A DNA stretch of 64,000 bases from Gammaproteobacteria bacterium (GTDB taxonomy: Bacteria; Pseudomonadota; Gammaproteobacteria; Xanthomonadales; Marinicellaceae), in contig JAJRQG010000096.1 in the NCBI GenBank assembly GCA_024280395.1, forward strand, positions 1 through 64,000, given 5' to 3'. Within the stretch, counting starts at the first letter, position 1. Each line of letters starts with the position of its first letter. The position numbers and the translations under genes were made by a program. The notes below the pieces were generated by a model. The model did not search any database and was not told where the DNA came from. It saw nothing but the letters and a program-made list of their open reading frames with translations. Below are positions 35,754 through 45,157 of the stretch, piece after piece.

Positions 35754-38717
35754 TTACTCAAAACCACTACTAAAGATCAATTCATCAGCGGTAGCAAATG
35801 TAGCGACAACGTTTCTATTTTGAGTCATACTTACAACACAGCTGCCCGCTCCTGCACAATCTCCAGACCAACCAACAAAGTTAAAACCAACCATGGGTGT
35901 TGCGGTTAATGTAACGGACGTATTGTTTGTATAATCTTGGGTGCAATCATTTTCACAATTAATGCCTATAGGACTACTAGAAATATTCCCACTTCCGATA
36001 ACCACCGTGGTTAATGTATATTCAACAGCACTAAATGTTGCGATAACATTTCTATCTTGTGTCATATTAACAATACAATTGCCTATTCCTGAACAATCTC
36101 CAGTCCAGCCTGTGAAGTTAAATCCGGCCAAAGATATTGCACTTAATGTCACTGATGTATTATTGGCATACACTTGGCTGCAATCACCTCCACAATTAAT
36201 GCCCGCTGGATTACTGGTGATGCTACCACTGCCTACAACCGCTGTGTTCAGGGTATATTCATTGGCGGTAAAATTTGCACTGACGGTCCTATTTTGCGTC
36301 ATATTAACTACACAACTGCTGCTACCTGAACATGCACCCGACCAACCGACAAAATTGAAGCCAATCATTGGCGTTGCTGTTAAAGTAACTGAAGTACTGT
36401 CAGTATAATCTTCAGAACAATCGATGCCACAGTTTATGCCTATTGGATTACTGGTGATTGTTCCATTTCCCGAAACCGAAGTTGATAAGGTATAAGTTGG
36501 TACAAGTGTAAACAAGGCTCTGGCAAACTTCCCAGCATCCATGTTGACTACACAAGAACCTGAACCACTACAGCTTCCTGTCCATTCAACAAATATATAA
36601 CCTGAATCAGGTGTAGCAGTCAATGTTACCGAAGTATTGGGTGTATAACTTTGTAAGCAATCGTTTGGACAATCAATACCTGCAGGGTTACTGGTGACCA
36701 TGCCGTTGCCTGTTACTGTCACAGATAGTAGGTAAAAGTTTGGTGTAAAGATTGCGGTTGTAATTTGTGCTTGATCCATTGTGACAACACAAGTTTGACC
36801 ACTACCAGCACAAGCTCCTGTCCAACCGTCAAATGAATTGGTAATTAATGGTGTGGCTGTTAAGGTGACCATGGTATCAATTAAATAGCCCTCCGAACAG
36901 TCAATGCCACAATCAATCCCTAGGGGATTACTTGCTATAGAACCATTTCCCGTTACTCCAACAGTTAGGGTATGTTTCGGATAAACCTCATCAGCACCCA
37001 GGTCAAACAAATTACCACCCCCAACAGAAGGATAATCGACACCATATGATTCGAAATCAATGTCTTTATAATCACTAGGGCCTATAAAATCATCGCAATA
37101 ATCAACGGCTGGAGATAACAAAGGATTAAGGTGATAATCACCATTAGCTCGATCAACAAATTCAGCATCATCAACGGTTGTAGAAAGTTGTGTATTAGGA
37201 ATACTGTCGATTTCATGCAACATCATGCAGTTGATAAAAACATTACTTGATTGATTGCTCGCAAACACAGGCGTATTAATATCTGCATCAACAATTGAAG
37301 CAAATAAGTCTGAATCTCCTACAGATGTTGATGAAATATTAAAAACAGCAATAAGAGTGTTATTGTCTGCAATGGTTGAGTGTGAAACATCAATTTTTGC
37401 ACCTGAAGCAATGGAAAATGCATAAATATCGTTAAAGCCGTTGGCGCCATTATCACCATTGTGATGGATGATACTGCTTTTTATGGTTGAAACACTCGGA
37501 GAGTTAATTGCGGCAATAACAGTTCCTATATCTGCCTGGTTTCCTTCAATAACAGAATGAGAAATATCGACTGTACCCAATTGACTAAATAACATACCCC
37601 CCCTACCGTTTGCAACTCCAGCTTTATTGTTAATAAAATGGTTACAATGGTCTTGACTCCAGCACTCACTTGATAAACGCTCGGTTAAAAATGAGGCTCC
37701 ATTACCAACATAAATGGCACCACCATCTCTATCTGCCGTATTGCCATTAACTAATCCAGCATACATGTGCATGGCCGTAAAAGATCCAGAGATATAGGCT
37801 CCACCGCCGTCGTTGTCAGAATGATTTGAGGTTAAACTGGCTGGGCTTGTATTATTACCAAGGCAAGGTTGTTCCGCACAATTTTGGTGACCATAAAGGC
37901 TTATTTGAGAGGCCTTGTTTGCATAGATGCCACCGCCATTGCCTACTGCATTATTTCCCAAGATACCCTGAAGGTTTAAACCGCCGCCGCTACCATCTGT
38001 TCCTGAATAACTGTTCAAATCACACCCTTCGGTCATATACAGTCCACCGCCTTGACCAACCGTTGCATTATTTAATGAAACACCACTTGCGCCTCGCATC
38101 ACTATACCTGATTCAGTACCACTACAAAGTATGCCTCCTCCTAAAAATGCTGAATTAGAGAATATCAATGTGTCAACTATTTTAACCCGAGTAAACCCTG
38201 AGCCCTCTATAACAGCCAGCCCGCCACCGGCTGTACCCGTATTACCAGAAATATTACTGTTGGTAATTATTATATCCGACCAAGAATTAAAAGCAGAAAC
38301 ACCTCCGCCAGTATAATCACTTGCTAGGTTAACTGTGCCGCCTGTTATGGTTAATGAATCTAACACAATACTGTGTTGTGCAGAGTCGCCAGTGATTCTT
38401 ATCACAGGTGATTCAGCATTGGCCACACCTGTTATGGTTGTTTGACCAGTGCGGCTTGCAGGGTTTTCATCCACTGCTGATGCACAATCCACATAACCAC
38501 CACGAATAATGATACTTTGGTTGCCAATGATAATATTCTCATTGTATGTGCCATTAGTGGCCACTCGAATTTCATCAATACTGGCATCAAATTTCGCAAT
38601 GTTTATGGCTGTTTGAAGGCTGCTCGCATTACAGCTGTCTGTTCCGACCGTTATAGAAGCAGAAATGGATAAAGTACTTATTGTCAGAAGCAATAATGTG
38701 ATTAAAAGGTTTTTCAT
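35754..38717 (-). CDS. Secreted beta-helix protein with five InlB-type repeats and C-terminal GFE tail
   Basis: 987 aa with a signal peptide (MKNLLITLLLLTISTLSISA). Residues about 25-575 look like a right-handed parallel beta-helix (many GG-G turns, TITGGTVN, GGGIYANKAS), the fold of polymorphic-type outer-membrane and pectinase-like proteins. Then come five repeats of about 78 aa, each with four Cys and the phrase VTLTATP...F-x-GW(S/T)G, as in divergent InlB B-repeat (Flg_new_2) domains. The chain ends DELIFSSGFE. It is likely a surface adhesin or structural protein. No catalytic site is apparent. It lies 86 bp after 38804-39601 and may be the last gene of that cluster. Confidence 0.8.
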   Translation of the reverse strand: MKNLLITLLLLTISTLSISASITVGTDSCNASSLQTAINIAKFDASIDEIRVATNGTYNENIIIGNQSIIIRGGYVDCASAVDENPASRTGQTTITGVANAESPVIRITGDSAQHSIVLDSLTITGGTVNLASDYTGGGVSAFNSWSDIIITNSNISGNTGTAGGGLAVIEGSGFTRVKIVDTLIFSNSAFLGGGILCSGTESGIVMRGASGVSLNNATVGQGGGLYMTEGCDLNSYSGTDGSGGGLNLQGILGNNAVGNGGGIYANKASQISLYGHQNCAEQPCLGNNTSPASLTSNHSDNDGGGAYISGSFTAMHMYAGLVNGNTADRDGGAIYVGNGASFLTERLSSECWSQDHCNHFINNKAGVANGRGGMLFSQLGTVDISHSVIEGNQADIGTVIAAINSPSVSTIKSSIIHHNGDNGANGFNDIYAFSIASGAKIDVSHSTIADNNTLIAVFNISSTSVGDSDLFASIVDADINTPVFASNQSSNVFINCMMLHEIDSIPNTQLSTTVDDAEFVDRANGDYHLNPLLSPAVDYCDDFIGPSDYKDIDFESYGVDYPSVGGGNLFDLGADEVYPKHTLTVGVTGNGSIASNPLGIDCGIDCSEGYLIDTMVTLTATPLITNSFDGWTGACAGSGQTCVVTMDQAQITTAIFTPNFYLLSVTVTGNGMVTSNPAGIDCPNDCLQSYTPNTSVTLTATPDSGYIFVEWTGSCSGSGSCVVNMDAGKFARALFTLVPTYTLSTSVSGNGTITSNPIGINCGIDCSEDYTDSTSVTLTATPMIGFNFVGWSGACSGSSSCVVNMTQNRTVSANFTANEYTLNTAVVGSGSITSNPAGINCGGDCSQVYANNTSVTLSAISLAGFNFTGWTGDCSGIGNCIVNMTQDRNVIATFSAVEYTLTTVVIGSGNISSSPIGINCENDCTQDYTNNTSVTLTATPMVGFNFVGWSGDCAGAGSCVVSMTQNRNVVATFATADELIFSSGFE

Positions 38718-38803
38718 GGTTTCACCGAGTGTAAATAATTGTTTAATTACCTACCTAATGGATGAAGTCACAATTTACTGACAATTATTTTTGATTAAAT
38801 CAT

Positions 38804-39601
38804 TTATTCTTCAAATGAATCTTTAAAGATGAGGCCACTGGGGTCGCATCCTTGGGACAATACGCAATTTTCAAAATTAAACAGTTTGTCATCTTGTAGA
38901 CCGAAAGAAATTCGAACCGCATCAACATAGCCTATGAATGTATTGCCCCACCCAGAGCCGACACCGACATTAATACCAAGAATATAAGTATTTGCCGATA
39001 ATGAAATACTCGGGCTTGGGTTGGTATTTATCCATTCATTGAGTGTGGCATTATATACAGGGATTGTGCCCGTACCTTCTATAAAAATCCAAAAATTATC
39101 ATTGATGATGTCATCTAATTGCCAGCTATCAGTGGTTGCTGGATTAATCCCGTTGTAGATGCCTTCCCAAATGAGAAAGCCCGTTTTGTCATCTGAGTTA
39201 TCTAATGGAGTGCCACCATCATCATAAAAAACTAATCGAACAGCAGGAGAAAAATGAACAGCTGTTGAACTGATAGAATCGCGATACCAAGCAAAACTCA
39301 AGTCTTCAACATTTCCTAATATTCTGTTAGAGAAATCAATTGTAGATGGAGATTTTTGCCAAATAAATTGATAATCAGCTTTGTCTTGCCCAGCTGTTTG
39401 GGTATCTGTTGCAAACATTAATGAGCCATTGCCAAACAGTGGTTGATTGGCATTAATTTCAACCATCGCATCGGCTCTTACATTGACGGATTCCCAACCA
39501 TGTGGAGTGATTGGAGTCACTTCTACTTCTTCAAAGGCAGAGACAATACACGGTAGAATTAGTAGTAATAAAAATTTGATCTTGTATTGATGGGTACTCA
39601 T
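38804..39601 (-). CDS. Secreted hypothetical protein with C-terminal SFEE tail
   Basis: 265 aa: signal peptide (KFLLLLILPCIVSA), then a beta-rich domain that reads like a carbohydrate-binding or concanavalin-like module (NQPLFGNGSLMFAT, LSFAWYRDS, FIGYVDAVRISFG). A final Cys pair and the tail LIFKDSFEE close it. It overlaps the tgpA gene by 4 bp and so is translated with it. I recognise no specific function. Its position suggests a substrate or partner of the transglutaminase-like protein, which is inference. Confidence 0.65.
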   Translation of the reverse strand: MSTHQYKIKFLLLLILPCIVSAFEEVEVTPITPHGWESVNVRADAMVEINANQPLFGNGSLMFATDTQTAGQDKADYQFIWQKSPSTIDFSNRILGNVEDLSFAWYRDSISSTAVHFSPAVRLVFYDDGGTPLDNSDDKTGFLIWEGIYNGINPATTDSWQLDDIINDNFWIFIEGTGTIPVYNATLNEWINTNPSPSISLSANTYILGINVGVGSGWGNTFIGYVDAVRISFGLQDDKLFNFENCVLSQGCDPSGLIFKDSFEE

Positions 39602-41592
39602 TTTATTTCTCCAATTTGATTCTTTATTTTTGATACAATAGTGAGTAATCGTTTGTCTAAGTTTTTTTGCTTTTTACTGTATTTAGAAAACCTGAGTTTT
39701 AAATACAACTGTGTGAACTCAACAATTGAGGTTTGAGCTTGTGGATATCGTTCACAAGCAGACTCTGCGAAGGATGTCACTCCTAGGTCTACAGGTTTTA
39801 CTAACCCTTTTTTTATAAATACTGTTAAGAATTGTTGATAAATTTTATCGTAATGATTGAGGATTCTTTTGGGTCTGGTTAAATATAAGAATAACAAAAC
39901 AATCAAAGTAGTACTAATCATGATTATTCCCAATACAATGGCTATTGACTTGCCATTTTGAGAATCAAAGCCAAAGACATTAAATAAGGCTTGTTGTTTA
40001 ACTGCGTTATAATCTCTTACCCATTTATTCCATTTGTGGCGCATTCCATCGTATCGTTCTCCAAGTTTCCTAGACCAACCGTTGTCATGCCAGCTGCGAG
40101 AATTTTGATTCATTAATGCTTGTGAGCCTTTTTCAACCCTTTCTGGAGATACTGCGGCTGTAGGGTCTACACGTAACCAACCTTTGTTTTTTATCCAAAC
40201 CTCTGACCAAGCGTGGGCATCAGATTGTTTAACCAATAAATAATCCTTGTTGAAAATTCCCCCTTGATAACCGGTAACAACTCGAGTGGGCAAGCCTGCT
40301 GCGCGCATCATCACGGTAAATGCTGAAGCGTAATGTTCACAAAAACCACTTTTGGTTTCAAACAAAAATTGATCAACGGTATCACCAAACAATAAAGGTG
40401 GTGAATAACTGTAATAAAATTCATCTCTTGCAAACAAAAGTAGGGCTTTTTGAATTAATTGTTCAGGTGATAAATTCAATGATTTCCATTGTTTTATCAT
40501 GTTTAACGTTTTATCATTAAAGCCTTTGGGCAGTTGTGTCAACCTATCCAATGCATCAAATGAAAGTCGTTCATAAGGGTTGTAAATTTTGAAAAAAGAA
40601 GTGGCTTTGTAATGACCTAATTGATTGATTTTTATCTTGCTCATCAGTTGCGAATCTGACAGTATAAGCGCCTCGGTTGGAGCATCGGCAACATAATCAA
40701 GAGCAAACATAAAATGTTGTCCAGTGGGCTCGAGTTCCACTTCGTAGCTTACCCGCTCGCCAGATTCTCTGAAGGATTTTGAACGATGGATTGAGCGAGT
40801 TTTTTTGTTTCTACTCCATGTTTTACCATCAAAATCCCACAGAACAGGGCCTCGCCAGTAAAGTTGTGAATTCTTAGGAATTTCATCATCAAAAATTACT
40901 CTAAATGCTGTTGAGTCATCATTGAAAAGCTGTGAGATACTGCCTGGTGACATTTCTTCACTCATACCAGTTTTGCCTTGGCCGAAGAAATCTGGAGACC
41001 CCCAGATAGGGGAACCCAGTCTTGGGAAAAACAAAAAAAATAAGGCAGCCAATGGTAATCCAGTCATTAACAAGCCTAGAGTTTGTTTGATTTCATGTTT
41101 GTCCAGATAGTTTTCATCATTGTCGTGTTGCAATACATACAAGGTATGGGTAATAACGATCACTGATATAAACAAGTAAAAAACCAATAACATGTCTTGG
41201 CTGTAAAAAAAACGGGTCAAGATGACAAAATAACACAAAGTAACTACCATCCAAGCATCTCTTTTGCGCCAGGTTTCCAGTAGTTTTAAAACCGTCATGG
41301 TTGATAGAATCGTAACGCTTATCTCTCTGTTTAGCTTAAATCCCTGAAAATAAATAATCGCCAGTGATAGCATGATGGTAATAAAGGCAATCATCAATTT
41401 TGGCATGGGCCTTAGTTTTTTAGTGGCAGTCAACCATCTACTGCTAACAACAATAATGGCAAGAAAACCAAACCAAATTGGCAATCTCGGCAAGTGCGGA
41501 GAGATCGAAATAATCACAGACAGTAAAATCCAAAAAACCTGCTTGGAGCTTAATAAATGGTAATCAATTGAAATTGACATTTTCTTAATCAC
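39598..41592 (-). CDS. tgpA: TgpA-like membrane transglutaminase (DUF3488-transglutaminase-DUF4129)
   Basis: 664 aa. The N-terminus carries about six helices (DUF3488). A periplasmic transglutaminase-like domain follows, with catalytic Cys in TKSGFCEHYASAF (about 410), His in SDAHAWSEVW and Asp in RVDPTAAV. Then come a further helix (SIAIVLGIIMISTTLIVLLFL) and a cytoplasmic DUF4129 tail. P. aeruginosa TgpA has this plan and an adjacent moxR-DUF58 pair, as seen here. The physiological acyl donors are unknown. Confidence 0.88.
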   Translation of the reverse strand: MIKKMSISIDYHLLSSKQVFWILLSVIISISPHLPRLPIWFGFLAIIVVSSRWLTATKKLRPMPKLMIAFITIMLSLAIIYFQGFKLNREISVTILSTMTVLKLLETWRKRDAWMVVTLCYFVILTRFFYSQDMLLVFYLFISVIVITHTLYVLQHDNDENYLDKHEIKQTLGLLMTGLPLAALFFLFFPRLGSPIWGSPDFFGQGKTGMSEEMSPGSISQLFNDDSTAFRVIFDDEIPKNSQLYWRGPVLWDFDGKTWSRNKKTRSIHRSKSFRESGERVSYEVELEPTGQHFMFALDYVADAPTEALILSDSQLMSKIKINQLGHYKATSFFKIYNPYERLSFDALDRLTQLPKGFNDKTLNMIKQWKSLNLSPEQLIQKALLLFARDEFYYSYSPPLLFGDTVDQFLFETKSGFCEHYASAFTVMMRAAGLPTRVVTGYQGGIFNKDYLLVKQSDAHAWSEVWIKNKGWLRVDPTAAVSPERVEKGSQALMNQNSRSWHDNGWSRKLGERYDGMRHKWNKWVRDYNAVKQQALFNVFGFDSQNGKSIAIVLGIIMISTTLIVLLFLYLTRPKRILNHYDKIYQQFLTVFIKKGLVKPVDLGVTSFAESACERYPQAQTSIVEFTQLYLKLRFSKYSKKQKNLDKRLLTIVSKIKNQIGEIK

Positions 41593-42596
41593 TGTAAATT
41601 GTCCGTTGAATATTTTTGACTTTTACCAAATAATGCCAATGCTTTGAGACAGTCAAGATGATGTTGATTGGAATAGCCGAATCCTGAATTAAATTGTGGT
41701 AACTTTAGACAGTAATCAAACTGAAGTTGTTTGGCCAATAAAACCCATGCGGTTAAACGGGACAGTTTCATTTCAGTATCTTTTAGTACAATTTGAGAAA
41801 AATCCAATAACAGTTTTTCTCCTTGGTTTTGTTGGAATTCTCGGCTGATTAACTCACCCGTTTGTGCGGTTCTTTTCCACGCAATAAGCCGCATTGAATC
41901 TCCAGATTGAAAAGGTTTTAGGCCGTGAAATTCTTCACCGTGGATAATGACATTGGTTTTCCCTTCACTTTGTGCATGAAATGGCAGAGCAGGAGGGGAG
42001 TTTTCTGGGTGAGGATAAACCAAACACTTGGAGTCTACATTGGTCCAAATCCATGCAAAAAATAAACCAAATGGATAAGATGTATGGATTTTTATTTTGC
42101 CACAAGTAATCCAACCTCTGGATGTTGTCATTAAGCGACACTCAAGGGTTTGAATTTTTTCAGCAGGCAATTTGATCAATTGTTGCTCAGATTGTTTGTT
42201 TTTTATACAAATATCGTATTTGCTTTCAATAGATTTTAAGTGAATACAGAAAACGGCTTGTTCCCCTGTAAATACAGGTTTTGTGCTAACACTTTGAATG
42301 ATGAGATTTCGTAGGTTGAAGAAAACACGGTACATGGCGACCTGAGCCAACCCCACCAATAAGAAAGTCATCATTAAACCCATATTGTTGTTAAAGTTCA
42401 AGCTGGCAACTAACATTAAAAAAGTGATAAATCCGAAGAATAAACCTGGTTTGGTTGGTAATATAAAAACTCTTCTCCAGTTTATTGTTAATGGGAGTTT
42501 TTCAACTTTTCTGTGCAACATTAAATTCGGCGCAAACTTAGTGAGCATTTTTTCTATAAAAGTTTTATCCTCGTTATTAAGGGATTCTTGTTTCAT
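41589..42596 (-). CDS. DUF58-domain membrane protein
   Basis: 335 aa with two N-terminal helices (FGFITFLMLVASLNF and GLMMTFLLVGLAQVAMY) and a C-terminal DUF58 region (GEEFHGLKPFQSGDSMRLIAWKRTAQTG), a vWA-like fold. It overlaps moxR by 20 bp and tgpA by 4 bp. MoxR AAA+ ATPases and DUF58 proteins are regularly encoded together and are thought to act jointly on a metal-dependent or envelope process. Confidence 0.87.
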   Translation of the reverse strand: MKQESLNNEDKTFIEKMLTKFAPNLMLHRKVEKLPLTINWRRVFILPTKPGLFFGFITFLMLVASLNFNNNMGLMMTFLLVGLAQVAMYRVFFNLRNLIIQSVSTKPVFTGEQAVFCIHLKSIESKYDICIKNKQSEQQLIKLPAEKIQTLECRLMTTSRGWITCGKIKIHTSYPFGLFFAWIWTNVDSKCLVYPHPENSPPALPFHAQSEGKTNVIIHGEEFHGLKPFQSGDSMRLIAWKRTAQTGELISREFQQNQGEKLLLDFSQIVLKDTEMKLSRLTAWVLLAKQLQFDYCLKLPQFNSGFGYSNQHHLDCLKALALFGKSQKYSTDNLQ

Positions 42597-43503
42597 TTAA
42601 TAAGGTGCCCAGTAACTGTTTAACACGATGTTGTGAAGAAGTACTTCTCAAACGATGTGAAGAAATAGGCAAAAAGGCTTTTTGTACATCTTCTGGGATG
42701 ACAAAATCCCTTCCTTCTATATACGCTATTGCTTGGGAAAGTCGGAACATCGCTAGCCCCGCTCTTGGAGAGAGGCCGTCCACAAATAAGTTGTTGTTGC
42801 GGGTTTTTTCAATCAACAATTGTAAATAATCTTTGACTTCATCATTGGCGTGAAAGTTTTCAATTTCTAATTGAATAGCGATTAGCTGCTTGGTTTGAAT
42901 AACTGTTGCTAATGGTTTGTTGTAATCCTTAGCAAAAGCATTGGAGTAGAGTTTCCTTTCGGCATTTTTTGAAGGATAACCTAAGGAAATACTAACTGTA
43001 AATCTATCTAATTGTGAATCGGGTAAAGGGAAGGTTCCCGCATCATCACTTGGATTCTGAGTTGCAATAACAAAAAATGGCTGTGTCAATGAGTAAGTTT
43101 TACCATCAATGCTGACTTGTTTTTCTGCCATGGCTTCTAACAATGCACTTTGTGTCCTTGGTGTGCCACGATTTAATTCATCAGCCAATACCAACTGGGT
43201 AAATATTGGGCCTTTAAAGAATTTAAAATCTGAGGTATTGGGTTGAAAAATGGATACGCCTAAGACGTCACTGGGAAGCATGTCGCTGGTGAATTGAATG
43301 CGTTTAAATTCAAGTCCCAAGACATTGGCCATGGCATTTGCGAGTGTGGTTTTACCTAGCCCTGGTTTGTCTTCAATCAATAAATGGCCATTAGCAAGAA
43401 TACATGCAAAAGCCAATTTGATTTGTTCTTCCTTGTCGAATAATTTCTGACTTACGGCATTTATTGCGTCGTGAATAAAGTTATTGTTCAATGCTATCAC
43501 CAA
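42577..43503 (-). CDS. MoxR-family AAA+ ATPase
   Basis: 308 aa with Walker A EDKPGLGKTTLA, Walker B LVLADELNRG, sensor I ATQNP and the C-terminal lid (SPRAGLAMFRLSQA). It is a chaperone-like ATPase for maturation of partner proteins. It is the first gene of the moxR-DUF58-tgpA-secreted protein cluster and is divergent from the double-receiver gene with 142 bp between. Confidence 0.92.
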   Translation of the reverse strand: MVIALNNNFIHDAINAVSQKLFDKEEQIKLAFACILANGHLLIEDKPGLGKTTLANAMANVLGLEFKRIQFTSDMLPSDVLGVSIFQPNTSDFKFFKGPIFTQLVLADELNRGTPRTQSALLEAMAEKQVSIDGKTYSLTQPFFVIATQNPSDDAGTFPLPDSQLDRFTVSISLGYPSKNAERKLYSNAFAKDYNKPLATVIQTKQLIAIQLEIENFHANDEVKDYLQLLIEKTRNNNLFVDGLSPRAGLAMFRLSQAIAYIEGRDFVIPEDVQKAFLPISSHRLRSTSSQHRVKQLLGTLLNETRIP

Positions 43504-43645
43504 TAGAAAATTTATTTGTAAATAATTATAGCAACAGTTTAATAGTATTGCATCAATTCTGCCTGTTCTAATTATTGATTAAGGTGGTAAATCTAATAAA
43601 GTTCAAGTAAAATGAGTTGAAAAGAATCTTAAGAATTTATTTTAT

Positions 43646-44449
43646 ATGTCTGAAATTGCTAATATTTTGATAGTTGATGCGTCAAAGCTCGCCAGAGCGT
43701 TAACTAAAAAAACTGTCGCAAAAATTAAGCAAGACAGTCAGATATTTCTCGCAGGTTCTGTAGCTGAAGCACTGGATGTTTTAAATGAAAACGCCATTGA
43801 CCTATTGATAACAGCTCTAGTTTTACCTGATGGTGATGGCATAGAAATTTGTAAGCACGTGCGAAGTAATCAACACTATATTCCTGTTTTAGTAATTTCT
43901 GGGGATGTTGATAGACGTGTTCAGGAGCGTTTAATGGATGCCGATGTGACTGATTATTTAGATAAATCTCAAGGGCAATCGGGATTGGGGTTTTTCATAA
44001 AAGGAATGTTGTCTCCAGATGAACAAGTCAGCGGCCATGTTCTTTATATCGAAGATTCTAGAGTTGTTGCCCATGCCACCAAAAAAGTCCTTACCAATCA
44101 TGGATTGACCTCAGATCATGTTTTGACTATTACCGATGCCATAGAATTGCTAGGCAAAGACAAAGAGGCCGTTGACAAATACGATGTGATATTGACTGAC
44201 TATTATTTGAAAGACAATGAAACAGCACAATGGTTGATTGAATATGTTAGAGAGATTCAGCAAATCAATAAAATAGAATTGCCTTTGGTTGTGATGACTG
44301 GAGATGAAAACGAAAAAAATCAGAAACAAATTCTCAAATCAGGTGCGAATGATTTGGTATTGAAGCCAGTTGATACCGACATATTAATGAAAAAAGTTCA
44401 ATTCCAAATTCGCTTCAAACAATTTCAAAGCCTCGCTCATAAATCCTAA
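43646..44449 (+). CDS. Response regulator with two receiver domains, the first lacking its Asp
   Basis: 267 aa and no output domain. In REC1 (about 1-115) the phosphorylation site reads LLITALVLPDGDG, with Ala where Asp is expected, and the acidic pair is VDAS. REC2 (about 130-260) keeps EDS, VILTDYYLK and the KPVD lysine, so only it should be phosphorylated. Such single-domain or double-domain regulators act by protein contacts. No kinase is adjacent. Confidence 0.82.
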   Translation: MSEIANILIVDASKLARALTKKTVAKIKQDSQIFLAGSVAEALDVLNENAIDLLITALVLPDGDGIEICKHVRSNQHYIPVLVISGDVDRRVQERLMDADVTDYLDKSQGQSGLGFFIKGMLSPDEQVSGHVLYIEDSRVVAHATKKVLTNHGLTSDHVLTITDAIELLGKDKEAVDKYDVILTDYYLKDNETAQWLIEYVREIQQINKIELPLVVMTGDENEKNQKQILKSGANDLVLKPVDTDILMKKVQFQIRFKQFQSLAHKS

Positions 44450-44458
44450 CAAAAACCC

Positions 44459-45157
44459 ATGCCAAAAACTCAGCTAGATCAAAGTTGGTTCAACGTCTTG
44501 TCAGATGAATTTGATCAGCCTTATATGCGGGATTTAAAGGCGTTTTTGCTAAAACAAAAACAACAGGGGAAAGTGATTTATCCACCTGGAGACAATATAT
44601 TCAATGCTTTGAATTCTACTCCTTTTGACAAGGTTAAGGTGGTTATACTAGGGCAAGATCCTTATCATGGCCCTAATCAGGCACATGGTTTGTGTTTTTC
44701 AGTGAATAAGGGTGTTGCTGTACCTCCGTCTTTAAAAAACATTTACAAGGAGCTGCATCAAGACGTGAATTTTACTATTCCTAATCATGGGAGCTTACAG
44801 GCTTGGGCCAATCAAGGTGTGCTTTTGTTGAACAGTGTCTTGACGGTAAATCAAGGCCAAGCGGCGAGCCACCAAGGAAAAGGTTGGGAGATTTTCACCG
44901 ATAAAATAATTTTTGAATTAAATCAAATGCACTCACACGTTGTTTACATGCTTTGGGGTGCCTATGCTCAAAACAAAGGAGCTAGGATTGATGAGAGCAA
45001 AAATTTAGTTTTAAAATCCGCACACCCAAGTCCTTTATCAGCTTATCGAGGTTTTATCGGTTGTAAGCATTTTTCACAGTGTAATAACTATTTAAAGGCC
45101 AACTACAAACCTTCGATTGATTGGCAGATAGACAGTCACTCAATCGATAATAATTAA
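44459..45157 (+). CDS. ung: Uracil-DNA glycosylase
   Basis: Removes uracil from DNA. 232 aa, near the E. coli length. The water-activating motif is GQDPYHGP, the uracil pocket contains LLLNSVLTV, and the leucine-loop motif is [11 protein letters not shown]. It starts 9 bp after the double-receiver gene. Its stop shares a TTAA with the converging phosphomannomutase gene. Confidence 0.96.
   Translation: MPKTQLDQSWFNVLSDEFDQPYMRDLKAFLLKQKQQGKVIYPPGDNIFNALNSTPFDKVKVVILGQDPYHGPNQAHGLCFSVNKGVAVPPSLKNIYKELHQDVNFTIPNHGSLQAWANQGVLLLNSVLTVNQGQAASHQGKGWEIFTDKIIFELNQMHSHVVYMLWGAYAQNKGARIDESKNLVLKSAHPSPLSAYRGFIGCKHFSQCNNYLKANYKPSIDWQIDSHSIDNN

Noticed and set aside
35571-35909. 112-aa plus-strand ORF.
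   Set aside because: Its second half is antisense to the InlB-repeat gene. Only the first part is kept, as a low-confidence fragment.
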